From: JALNZU01 sp964463695
GTDB lineage: Bacteria > Bacteroidota > Bacteroidia > Bacteroidales > F082
DNA length: 64,000 nucleotides
Assembly: GCA_964463695.1 (NCBI GenBank)
Contig: CAYXCZ010000017.1
Span: 28,400-92,399, forward strand
Direction of reading: 5' to 3'
Positions 1 through 8,214 of this stretch are shown here, piece by piece. The stretch's first letter is position 1; every line of letters begins with the position of its first letter. The notes under the pieces were generated by a model, which did no database searches, had not been told where the DNA came from, and saw nothing but the letters and a program-made list of their open reading frames with translations. The position numbers and the translations under genes were made by a program.

Positions 1-1070
1 AAGACCTTTCTCACGGATTCATCCAGAACTTGAGGATCTAACATCTTGTTTTTTAATAGATAGGGGACGGATTTAAGATAAAATGATGCCTGCATATCCA
101 TGTCAGTACCTGCTTCAAGAGCAAGAAGAGTAGCTTGAGCTGTATCAGCAGCAACCCCATGAAACATTAATTCCATAACTGAAGTAAAGTCAGAAACAAC
201 AAAGCCATCAAATTTCCATTCATCCCTCAAGATCTTTTTTAAGAGATATGGGTTAGCGGTTGCAGGGACACCATTAAGTTCGTTGAAGCCCGACATGACT
301 GTCAGTGCGCCTGCATCAATTGCAGCTTTATAGGGTGGAAGATAAACTTCATGAAGTGTAAGTTCTGACATATCAACCGTATGATACTCACGTCCAGCCT
401 GAGGTGCGCCATATGCCGCAAAATGTTTCACGCATGCTGCTACAGCATCAGCATCAGCGAAACCATCACCCTGAAAACCTTTTACCCTTGCAGCAGCGAT
501 CAACGAAGCAAGATAAGTATCTTCACCCGCGCCTTCCATCACTCGACCCCATCGCGGATCCCGCGAAATATCACACATTGGTGCAAAAACCCAATGCAAA
601 CCAGTGGCACTTGATTCGATGGCCGCTATCCTGGCAGAACGCTCGATAGCATCCAGATCCCAACTTGCTGCTTCAGCTAATGGTATTGGAAAAATGGTGT
701 GGTGACCATGGATGACATCAAATGCAAAAAGCAGTGGAATGCCCAATCGGGATTTGGTTACAGCTATCTCCTGTAACTTTCGTGTGTATTTTGCACCATG
801 AGCATTAAAAATACCACCAGCTAAACCTTTCTCAATCAATTGAATATAATGATCCTGAATGAAATCACCAGTTGGATTCAGGTCATTTGTAAAGAGAGAT
901 AACTGACCAGCTTTTTCTTCCGGAGTCATAATCCGGAGTAGTGAATCAATTTTTGCATCAAACTGAGCGTGCTGAGAGTAAGTGAAAAACGGGGTTATGC
1001 TCATTAAAAAGCTAATAAACAGTATCTTATGTGTAGATACTAAACGGAAAAATAAACTGTTTTTAATCAT
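1..1070 (-). CDS. GH3 beta-glucosidase, N-terminal part only (runs off the left edge)
   Basis: Reading leftward from an ATG at 1070 gives 356 codons without a stop, so the C-terminal part lies outside the window. Residues 1-33 look like a signal peptide ending near TYSQ; an internal ATG at 1004 would give a shorter leader. The rest is the N-terminal TIM barrel of glycoside hydrolase family 3: a KAGQL motif, the conserved SRDPRWGR block, CVKHFAAYGAPQAGR, and VVSDF with the nucleophile Asp294. It closely resembles the complete GH3 at 14090-16387 but is clearly a separate paralogue. Being exported, it probably acts in the periplasm. It is divergent from the glycoamylase operon at 1448, so a beta-1,2-gluco-oligosaccharide beta-glucosidase role is inferred from context. 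The family is certain; the linkage specificity is not. Confidence 0.93.
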   Translation of the reverse strand, partial: MIKNSLFFRLVSTHKILFISFLMSITPFFTYSQHAQFDAKIDSLLRIMTPEEKAGQLSLFTNDLNPTGDFIQDHYIQLIEKGLAGGIFNAHGAKYTRKLQEIAVTKSRLGIPLLFAFDVIHGHHTIFPIPLAEAASWDLDAIERSARIAAIESSATGLHWVFAPMCDISRDPRWGRVMEGAGEDTYLASLIAAARVKGFQGDGFADADAVAACVKHFAAYGAPQAGREYHTVDMSELTLHEVYLPPYKAAIDAGALTVMSGFNELNGVPATANPYLLKKILRDEWKFDGFVVSDFTSVMELMFHGVAADTAQATLLALEAGTDMDMQASFYLKSVPYLLKNKMLDPQVLDESVRKV

Positions 1071-1447
1071 GTTTTATCTTTATTGGAAGAATTTATGTGC
1101 TGCCGAAATATCAGGTTATAATATTTTTTTGCCCAAATTGGGTATAGATTTTCACTGTTTTTATTTAAAAATTAATGAAACTTCTTCGATCATTTTTTTT
1201 AACGTGATATTTAATAAATACAATTAGTATAAAATATTGATATTAAGTGATATAGATTAAATAATATTTGTTTATAAAATTTACAAAAAATGTTAGAATC
1301 GATTGTATGTAACTAATTATTTTAATAAATTTGTTTTCTAGAAGGTGTTAATTCATAGGCACAGTAAACCATACACACAATTAGCTCTTTCTTTTTGATC
1401 AATCAAAAGTAATAATATTTCATCAAACATAATAAAATAGTAACACC
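1071..1447. promoter_or_regulatory. Divergent intergenic region between GH3 (-) and the glycoamylase operon (+)
   Basis: This 377-bp stretch is very AT-rich and holds no convincing gene; a short + strand open frame over 982-1227 overlaps the GH3 start and looks like chance. It must contain the promoters of both divergent PUL transcripts. The only clear structure is an inverted repeat at 1393-1408 (TTTTGAT-CA-ATCAAAA), 40 bp before the 1448 start, which may be an operator. No canonical -33/-7 pair could be fixed with confidence. Confidence 0.5.
1393..1408. promoter_or_regulatory. Inverted repeat upstream of the + strand PUL operon
   Basis: Two perfect 7-base arms, TTTTGAT and ATCAAAA, are separated by CA. 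The repeat sits about 40 bp before the start codon of the first + strand PUL gene, a usual place for a regulator site. In such AT-rich DNA a repeat of this size can arise by chance. Confidence 0.25.
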
Positions 1448-2836
1448 ATGAAACGCTTACAAATTTCAATTTTTATCTTATCTTTATTTTTTTCTGAACT
1501 GTTACTGGCTCAGGATGTTACGTTCAAGTCGTTTGGAAAAATTGACTATCCGATTACTCAGGAAGATGAGATGATGCTGGATACTATTCAACAAAAGACA
1601 TTTCAGTTTTTTATGCATGAGTATCATCCCGAAATGGGAATTGTGAAAGACAGGGCTGCTGTGTGGGCACCAGCAAGCATTGCATCTACCGGATTTGGGA
1701 TACCTTCCTTTGCCATTGGTGCTGAGCGTAAGTGGATTAGCAGAGAAGAAGCTGCAGATATAACTCTAAAAATCTTGAATTTCTTTGCTAATTCAGTGCA
1801 AAGTGCCGATACAAATGCAACAGGTTACAAAGGATTTTATTACCATTTCCTGAGAATGGACACTGGAACAAGAGCCTGGAAATGCGAGCTGTCATCAATT
1901 GATACGGGGTTACTAATGATGGGAATCATATTTGCACGAAACTATTACGATAAAGATAACCGTGTTGAAAGACAAATCAGGTTATTGGCAGGATTGCTTT
2001 TAGGACGAATTGACTGGAATTTTCTTGAGATGAAAGAGCCAGGAAGATTTGAGCATACCATTTCAATGGGATGGACGCCAACAGAGGGTATTCATAATTT
2101 TGGGTGGAGCGGATACAATGAAGGTCTTTTTCTTTATGTTCTTGCTGCGGGCAGTGGGATGGAAAATGTTGAGAGAAGCTATAAGGCCTGGTTAAGCACC
2201 TATAAGTGGAATACACCTTATAAAGGTTTATCACACGTGGCATTTCCACCTTTATTTGGACATCAGTTTTCTCAGGCATTTATTGATTACAGAGGAATTG
2301 CTGATGCTTATATGAAGGAAAAGGGTATTGATTATTTTGAAAATTCCCGAAGGGCAACGCTGGTTCAGCAAAAATATGCAATTGATAATCCACATGGTTG
2401 GGTTGGATATGATTCATTGTGCTGGGGCGTAACAGCCAGCGATGGTCCAACAGAGAAATACAATTTTGATGATAAGAAATTTTTGGGTTATGCCGGAAGA
2501 GGAACGAGTGGCCCTGACTATAATTATTTTGATGATGGAACAATTGCTCCTTATGGTCCACTTTCATCTTTACCATTTGCACCCATGGAAGTTTTGTCGA
2601 CCATAAAGTCGATGAATGGAAAATATGGAGATAAGATTTGGGGCAAATATGGCTATTATGATTCGTTTAATTTAACTGCAAAATGGGTAAATGATGATTT
2701 CATTGGAATCGATCAGGGGCCAATGCTCATTATGATTGAGAATTTCAGAACAGGTTTGGTTTGGAATTATGTGATGAAAGATCCAATTATCCAAAAAGGT
2801 TTAAATGTGCTTGGTTATGACTATCTAAAGAAGTAA
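1448..2836 (+). CDS. Glycoamylase-domain (GH144-like) enzyme, divergent subtype
   Basis: A 462-aa exported protein with a signal peptide at residues 1-21 (ends LLLAQ). The rest is one (alpha/alpha)6 domain of the Pfam Glycoamylase type: QQKTFQFF at the start, GYNEGLF with Glu225, the WGVTASDGP block, and the C-terminal IDQGPMLIMIENFRTG signature. Family GH144 holds endo-beta-1,2-glucanases and sophorose-releasing exo enzymes, despite the old annotation 'glucoamylase'. It differs from the four paralogues on the - strand: their DNGAD-x-VET motif is replaced by LSSIDTG (Asp152), so only the second Asp is kept. The Asp152-Glu225 spacing (73) matches that in the paralogues. It opens the + operon, followed 65 bp later by a second exported enzyme. 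It may be a related clan member with another activity. Confidence 0.88.
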   Translation: MKRLQISIFILSLFFSELLLAQDVTFKSFGKIDYPITQEDEMMLDTIQQKTFQFFMHEYHPEMGIVKDRAAVWAPASIASTGFGIPSFAIGAERKWISREEAADITLKILNFFANSVQSADTNATGYKGFYYHFLRMDTGTRAWKCELSSIDTGLLMMGIIFARNYYDKDNRVERQIRLLAGLLLGRIDWNFLEMKEPGRFEHTISMGWTPTEGIHNFGWSGYNEGLFLYVLAAGSGMENVERSYKAWLSTYKWNTPYKGLSHVAFPPLFGHQFSQAFIDYRGIADAYMKEKGIDYFENSRRATLVQQKYAIDNPHGWVGYDSLCWGVTASDGPTEKYNFDDKKFLGYAGRGTSGPDYNYFDDGTIAPYGPLSSLPFAPMEVLSTIKSMNGKYGDKIWGKYGYYDSFNLTAKWVNDDFIGIDQGPMLIMIENFRTGLVWNYVMKDPIIQKGLNVLGYDYLKK

Positions 2837-2901
2837 ATAATATTTAATTACTTGATTATAAATAATATATAATTTTTCAAAAACATATAATTCAATATTT
2901 G

Positions 2902-5900
2902 ATGAAAAGGAAAAGTAGTGCTTTGAAAAAATGCCTCAATCTGGGATATTTGTTACTTGGGTTGATTTTGCTTTTTTCTCATAAATTAGAGGCACAAGTT
3001 CAGACATTGGACGAGTTTGAAACAAAAGAAGGTTGGTATTTTATCCTATCTGATGGTGTTAGCTTGAAAGCTGAATCAGAAAAAGGACTTACCGGCAATG
3101 CCATTCGTTTTGACTATGATTTTACAAAAGGTACCGGTTATGGTGGAATTCAAAAATTGTTTCCACTCGACTTGCCAGAGAATTTTGAGTTCACTTTTTG
3201 GATGAAAGCTGAATCTCCTGCAAATAATTTTGAAATAAAGTTCATTGATAGCACTGGCAATAATGTGTGGTGGCTAAGCAACCGAAACTATTCATTTCCA
3301 ACTGAGTGGAAGAAAATTCGGATTAAAAAAAGACACATTCAGTTTGCCTGGGGACCAACAAATGACCAGCGATTGAAGCGAATCGACCGAATTGAATTTA
3401 CTATAGCATCATTTGTGGGCGGTAAAGGAACTGTTTGGATTGATGATTTACGCTTCGAACCATTAGCTGAAGAAGTTACCGTTTATCCAAGTCCTACAAT
3501 AACGGCAAAATCTACTTTTAAGGAATATTCGACAAAGAATATTCTGGATCAGACACTTTCGACCTATTGGTTGAGTGAGGGATCAAAAGGGCAAGAGTTG
3601 TTGGTTGATTTCAATGGGCGGCGTGAATTTGGAGGAATGCAGATTCATTGGTTAGGCGGACATCATGCTGAGACGTTTGAAGTGCTTTTGTCAGATGATG
3701 CGAGGCAATGGGAGAAAGTTTATGATGTGAAAAAAAATCAGTCAGATGTTAGTTTCATTCGCTTGCCGGAAGTTGAAGCAAAATATATGAGGATAGTTTT
3801 ATCTAAGAGCTTCAACGACAAAGCTTTTGGGATCAGCGAACTTAAGTTTATCGATCTTAAAAGTTCAATGACACTGAATGATTTTCTTATTACAACTTCA
3901 AAAAATTCCCCAAAGGGAAACTATCCGCGGTATTTTTCAGAGCAAGCATCTTTCTGGACTATAAATGGCGTTAATAATGATGTGAAGGAAGCCATGATCA
4001 ACGAGGACGGAATGGTTGAAGTTGATAAGGCAGCATTTTCGATCGAGCCAATGCTTAAGATAGGCAATAATCTTTATAACTGGACGAATGTAAAATCGGA
4101 GCAATCTCTTGGAAAAAATAAGGATAATACTGATTTTGAATTTGTTCCCACATCCTCCTGGTTATGTGATGAAATCAGTTTTTCGACTGGTATTACTGCG
4201 AGTGGTGTGGCAAATCAAAGCTCTCAACTTGAAATTAACTATGTTTTAAAGAACCAATCATCCAAAGCTAAAGAAGTAGAATTGTTTCTTTTGGTCAGAC
4301 CATTTCAAGTAAACCCTTACTACCAGTTTTTAAATATGGCTGGTGGCGCTGGAAAAATTCAATCAATAGCCGAATCTGAAAATGGATATATTACTGTGGA
4401 TGATAGAGTTATACTTCCGCAGAAGAATTATACTTCCTTTGGAGCTGCAGGTTTTGACGATGGAAACATTGTAGACATGATACGCAGTGGAAAAATGCCA
4501 GACAGTAAAACTGCTTATGATGTTCACGGACTTGCAAATGGCGTAATGAAGTATGTTTTTTACCTTGAACCTGGTAAAGAAGAATCTTTTTTTGTTGTTG
4601 TTCCCTTTTATCAGCAAAGTGGGATCAACCTGCCTACCCCTGAGTCAGTGGCAAAAAGTTCCGAATCCTCAATAGATTTTTGGAAAGAAGAAGTGGGGCA
4701 CATTCATTTTAATTTGCCGGAATCAGCAAACCAGATCATCAATACCTACAAGGCCAATTTAGCTTACATACTCATTAACAGGGATAAAGTTGGAATTCAA
4801 CCCGGATCACGCTCTTATGAAAGAAGTTGGATTCGTGATGGTGCACTTACTTCTTCGGCATTACTGAAATCAGGAATTGTTGTTGAAGTAAAAGATTTTA
4901 TTGATTGGTATGCTGATTATCAATATGAAAACGGAAAAGTTCCATGTGTAGTTGATGGAAGGGGTCCTGATCCTGTTCCAGAAAATGACAGCCATGGACA
5001 GCTTATTTACCTTATTCGCGAGTACTTCAACTTTACTCAGGATACTGCATTTCTAAAATCGAAGAACAAGCAGGTTATAAAGGCTGTTGATTACATTGAG
5101 GCTTTGGTTAAAGAGCGTTCCACTGATCATTACAAATATGGAAACGACAGCATCAGAGCTCAATACGGCTTAGTACCTGAATCAATCAGTCATGAAGGCT
5201 ATTCAGCAAAACCGATGCATTCCTATTGGGATAACTTTTTCACTATTAAGGGTTTAAAGGATGCGGTTGAGATTCAGAAAATCCTGGGTGAGGAAGATCA
5301 ATACAATCGGATAAAAAAAATCAGGGATACTTTTCAGGTAAATTTATACAATTCACTTGAGCTTGCCATGAAGTATAAAAACATCGATTACCTGCCGGGC
5401 TGCGCTGAATTAGGTGATTTTGATGCCACATCAACTACAGTGGCACTTACACCTTGTAATGAATTGAAAAATTTACCTAAACCACAGGTTTACAACACTT
5501 TTGATAAGTATTACACATTTTTCAAGAACCGCAGAGATGGGAATTTGGAGTGGGTGAATTATACTCCCTACGAAAACCGCCTTATTGGATCGTTTATTAT
5601 TCTCGATCAACCTGATAGAGCTCATGAGTTGATTGATTTTTTCCTTCGCGATCAGCGTCCACAAGGTTGGAATCATTGGGCAGAGGTTGTTTGGAGCGAT
5701 CCAAGACATCCTGGTTTTATTGGTGACATGCCTCATACCTGGGTAGGCAGCGATTTTATTAATGCAATCAGGTCGATGTTTGTTTATGAGAATGAATATG
5801 ATGAATCGCTTGTAATTGCGTCCGCATTGTATCAGGAATGGATTGATGCTCCTGAGGGTATGTCAGTTGAAAATCTACCAACTTATTATGGTGAATTATC

Positions 5901-6105
5901 CTATTCCATTAAAAATGAAGGTAATAACTACACATTTTCCATTACGGGTGATCTCAAACTTCCTGTGAATGGCATAAAAATAAAGAACTTTAACGGATCA
6001 AAAACACCTTTAAAAGTGACGATCAACGGAGTTGAAAGCAAGGATTTCAGTGCAAATCACATCAGCGTTATAAAATTACCAGCACAAGTAGTGATAAAAT
6101 ATTAA
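2902..6105 (+). CDS. Secreted discoidin/six-hairpin glycosidase-like protein of unknown specificity
   Basis: A 1067-aa protein starting at the ATG at 2902 (a TTG directly before it is in frame but unlikely). It has a signal peptide at 1-33; a jelly-roll carbohydrate-binding-like domain at about 34-190 that ends in the WIDDLRF motif typical of such modules; an F5/8 type C (discoidin) domain at about 196-315; a beta-sandwich at about 320-580; and an alpha-helical six-hairpin catalytic-type domain at about 590-960 with ERSWIRDG around residues 640-647. A small beta domain closes it. The RSW-RDG motif followed by acidic loops recalls six-hairpin glycosidases of the GH15/GH63 fold, but I do not recognise a classified family. 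It lies between the glycoamylase gene and the transporter, so it probably acts outside the inner membrane on the same glucan. This is a candidate for a new enzyme. Confidence 0.75.
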   Translation: MKRKSSALKKCLNLGYLLLGLILLFSHKLEAQVQTLDEFETKEGWYFILSDGVSLKAESEKGLTGNAIRFDYDFTKGTGYGGIQKLFPLDLPENFEFTFWMKAESPANNFEIKFIDSTGNNVWWLSNRNYSFPTEWKKIRIKKRHIQFAWGPTNDQRLKRIDRIEFTIASFVGGKGTVWIDDLRFEPLAEEVTVYPSPTITAKSTFKEYSTKNILDQTLSTYWLSEGSKGQELLVDFNGRREFGGMQIHWLGGHHAETFEVLLSDDARQWEKVYDVKKNQSDVSFIRLPEVEAKYMRIVLSKSFNDKAFGISELKFIDLKSSMTLNDFLITTSKNSPKGNYPRYFSEQASFWTINGVNNDVKEAMINEDGMVEVDKAAFSIEPMLKIGNNLYNWTNVKSEQSLGKNKDNTDFEFVPTSSWLCDEISFSTGITASGVANQSSQLEINYVLKNQSSKAKEVELFLLVRPFQVNPYYQFLNMAGGAGKIQSIAESENGYITVDDRVILPQKNYTSFGAAGFDDGNIVDMIRSGKMPDSKTAYDVHGLANGVMKYVFYLEPGKEESFFVVVPFYQQSGINLPTPESVAKSSESSIDFWKEEVGHIHFNLPESANQIINTYKANLAYILINRDKVGIQPGSRSYERSWIRDGALTSSALLKSGIVVEVKDFIDWYADYQYENGKVPCVVDGRGPDPVPENDSHGQLIYLIREYFNFTQDTAFLKSKNKQVIKAVDYIEALVKERSTDHYKYGNDSIRAQYGLVPESISHEGYSAKPMHSYWDNFFTIKGLKDAVEIQKILGEEDQYNRIKKIRDTFQVNLYNSLELAMKYKNIDYLPGCAELGDFDATSTTVALTPCNELKNLPKPQVYNTFDKYYTFFKNRRDGNLEWVNYTPYENRLIGSFIILDQPDRAHELIDFFLRDQRPQGWNHWAEVVWSDPRHPGFIGDMPHTWVGSDFINAIRSMFVYENEYDESLVIASALYQEWIDAPEGMSVENLPTYYGELSYSIKNEGNNYTFSITGDLKLPVNGIKIKNFNGSKTPLKVTINGVESKDFSANHISVIKLPAQVVIKY

Positions 6106-6127
6106 CTAAAGCAAAACACACAACACC

Positions 6128-8167
6128 ATGAATGAACCGGAATTAGTAGCGGAACACAAAACCAAGCCTCAGGACCGTATCAAATTTTCACAATTGGCAG
6201 CATACGGAGCAGGAGGAATAATTCCTATCGCGCTTTTCAATATTGCAGGAATTCTTGTTGGATTAATGGGAAATATTAGTCTTGGTTTGAGTGCCTTTTG
6301 GCTTGGAGCAATCCTTATTGTTCCCCGGCTTTGGGATGCTCTTTCCGATCCTATTATTGGACATTTGTCCGACAATACCAGAACGAGATGGGGTAGAAGA
6401 CGGCCTTATCTTTTAATTGGAGGCATCCTTGTAGCAATAAGTTTTGTTGTCATTTGGTGGATTCCAAAGGGAGATATGGTTAGGTCTTGGTTTCCAACAG
6501 ATTCGGGTTATCAATGGTTTCAGCTATCATACATTTTGGTAACACTGATGATCTTTTTTACCGCTGTTAATATATTTGAGATACCTCACGGAGCATTGGG
6601 AATGGAGTTGACCTCTGATTATCATGAACGTACACGCCTTTTTAGTGCAAAAAGTTTCGTTGGAAATCTTTTTGCCATGGGAACACCCTGGCTTTTAGTA
6701 CTTGCAAATATGGAGATTTTTAAAGGCGTAGGAGGTAACGAAGCAGATGGAATGCGCTACGTTTCACTTATGATAGCTGCGATTATTATCCCCCTTTCTT
6801 TTTGGTGGACATACAAATTACACGAGCCAGGTTTTGTAAAAGCGGCAAAACATGAAAAAACACCTTTTTGGCAGGATCTCAAACGTACTGCCAACAACCG
6901 GAATTTCCTTATGCTGACACTCACTATTTTCACCCTTGCAATGGGGTTTAATTTTGTTATTCTGCTAGGTTCATACATTCCAATTTTTTATGTTTTCGGA
7001 GGGGATAAAGTCGCTGGCGCATATCTTCTGGCGTTAAATGGAATGATTTGGGGTATTACCGGACTATTGGCAGTATTTCCACTTAATTGGATCAGTCCGA
7101 GATTGGGAAAACGTAACACACTAACAATTGCTATTATTCTTATGGTAGTGGCTCAGCTTTCAAAAATTGTTTGCTATAATCCAGCTTATCCCTATTTAAT
7201 TATCATTCCTACAATTCTTCTTTCAGCAGGAATGCTGTTTTTCTTTACACTTGGTTCATCAATGGTTGGTGATATATGCGATGAGGATGAATTAAAGACG
7301 GGATACAGAGCCGATGGAAGTTATTACTCCATCTTTTGGTGGTTTATAAAGATGGGCACTGCTTTGGCGAGTTTCGTTGGCGGAGCATTGATCGTTTTTA
7401 CCATGTTTGACGAAACACAAGTTACCAAAGTTGATAGTATTCAGGGTAATATCAAGGAGTTACATTCTGAAGCAGTGCTTTGGAAAGGTTATCAGGATGC
7501 TGGTGGATCTTCGGTTACCTGGTATGAAAAAGCCAAAAAACAAAGTGAACAGGCTCTTGAAGAATCAAAAAAGTATGTTATTTATTTGGAGAAAGAATCG
7601 ACAAGAGACAGAACTGAAGGACACGAAAACCTTCCTGATTATTCAAAAAACAGAAAGGAGATGTTAGCCAATGCTTTAATTAAGACAAAGACCACGGTTG
7701 CTGAGTTGGAAAAATTAGAACTGATTTTTGCCTCTTCTTCCAGTGCAACTTCAGATACGCTTCTTCATTATGCCGTTCCACTTATGTTGCAAACAAAACT
7801 TGAAAAAGCAAAAATGAATTCTTTTGAGCTGATGTCGCATCTCGAATCAAAATCAAGAGAAACGGAGAAGAGTAAAAAACATTATGATGAATTAATGCCT
7901 GTTATCAATAATGTGAACCAACGACTTGCAACATTAAATTTAGCGGCTGCACCTGAATGGTTAGAAAATGAGCTTGGACAGCTTGAAAAAGAGCTTGTTA
8001 CACTTACCAAACAAACACCATACACTTTGTTTATGATGCGTTTTGTTGAAATAGGGCTTCCGGTCCTCTTGAGTCTTTTCTCCATTTACTTTGTGATGAG
8101 GTATACGTTGACAGAAAAGCGAAGTCATGAAATAAAAGAATTACTGAATCAAAGAAATGCACAATAA
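6128..8167 (+). CDS. GPH-family (MFS_2) sugar transporter with a large coiled-coil insertion
   Basis: A 679-aa inner-membrane carrier of the glycoside-pentoside-hexuronide cation symporter family. The signature loop DALSDPIIGHLSDNTRTRWGRRRPY lies between TM2 and TM3, and DELKTGYRADGSYYS follows TM10. About eleven membrane segments end near residue 424; then comes a roughly 200-residue hydrophilic stretch rich in Lys, Glu and Leu with coiled-coil character (about 425-628), and a last membrane segment at about 633-655. By normal MFS topology the insertion is in the TM11-TM12 loop, facing the periplasm. Ordinary family members are about 450-500 aa, so the insert explains the extra length. It sits between the exported enzymes and two cytoplasmic enzymes and should import sophorose or short beta-1,2-gluco-oligosaccharides. 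The substrate is inferred from neighbours. Confidence 0.9.
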   Translation: MNEPELVAEHKTKPQDRIKFSQLAAYGAGGIIPIALFNIAGILVGLMGNISLGLSAFWLGAILIVPRLWDALSDPIIGHLSDNTRTRWGRRRPYLLIGGILVAISFVVIWWIPKGDMVRSWFPTDSGYQWFQLSYILVTLMIFFTAVNIFEIPHGALGMELTSDYHERTRLFSAKSFVGNLFAMGTPWLLVLANMEIFKGVGGNEADGMRYVSLMIAAIIIPLSFWWTYKLHEPGFVKAAKHEKTPFWQDLKRTANNRNFLMLTLTIFTLAMGFNFVILLGSYIPIFYVFGGDKVAGAYLLALNGMIWGITGLLAVFPLNWISPRLGKRNTLTIAIILMVVAQLSKIVCYNPAYPYLIIIPTILLSAGMLFFFTLGSSMVGDICDEDELKTGYRADGSYYSIFWWFIKMGTALASFVGGALIVFTMFDETQVTKVDSIQGNIKELHSEAVLWKGYQDAGGSSVTWYEKAKKQSEQALEESKKYVIYLEKESTRDRTEGHENLPDYSKNRKEMLANALIKTKTTVAELEKLELIFASSSSATSDTLLHYAVPLMLQTKLEKAKMNSFELMSHLESKSRETEKSKKHYDELMPVINNVNQRLATLNLAAAPEWLENELGQLEKELVTLTKQTPYTLFMMRFVEIGLPVLLSLFSIYFVMRYTLTEKRSHEIKELLNQRNAQ

Positions 8168-8214
8168 GTTAAATACTTGCTTAACAAGATTTTACAAACT
8201 AAAAATGAGATACA

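Noticed and set aside
381..649. Two overlapping + strand open frames of 77 and 81 codons
   Set aside because: They lie inside the GH3 gene read from 1070 on the - strand, which has clear family motifs.
982..1227. Open frame of 81 codons in the divergent intergenic region
   Set aside because: It overlaps the GH3 start, has AT-rich low-information composition and no recognisable features.
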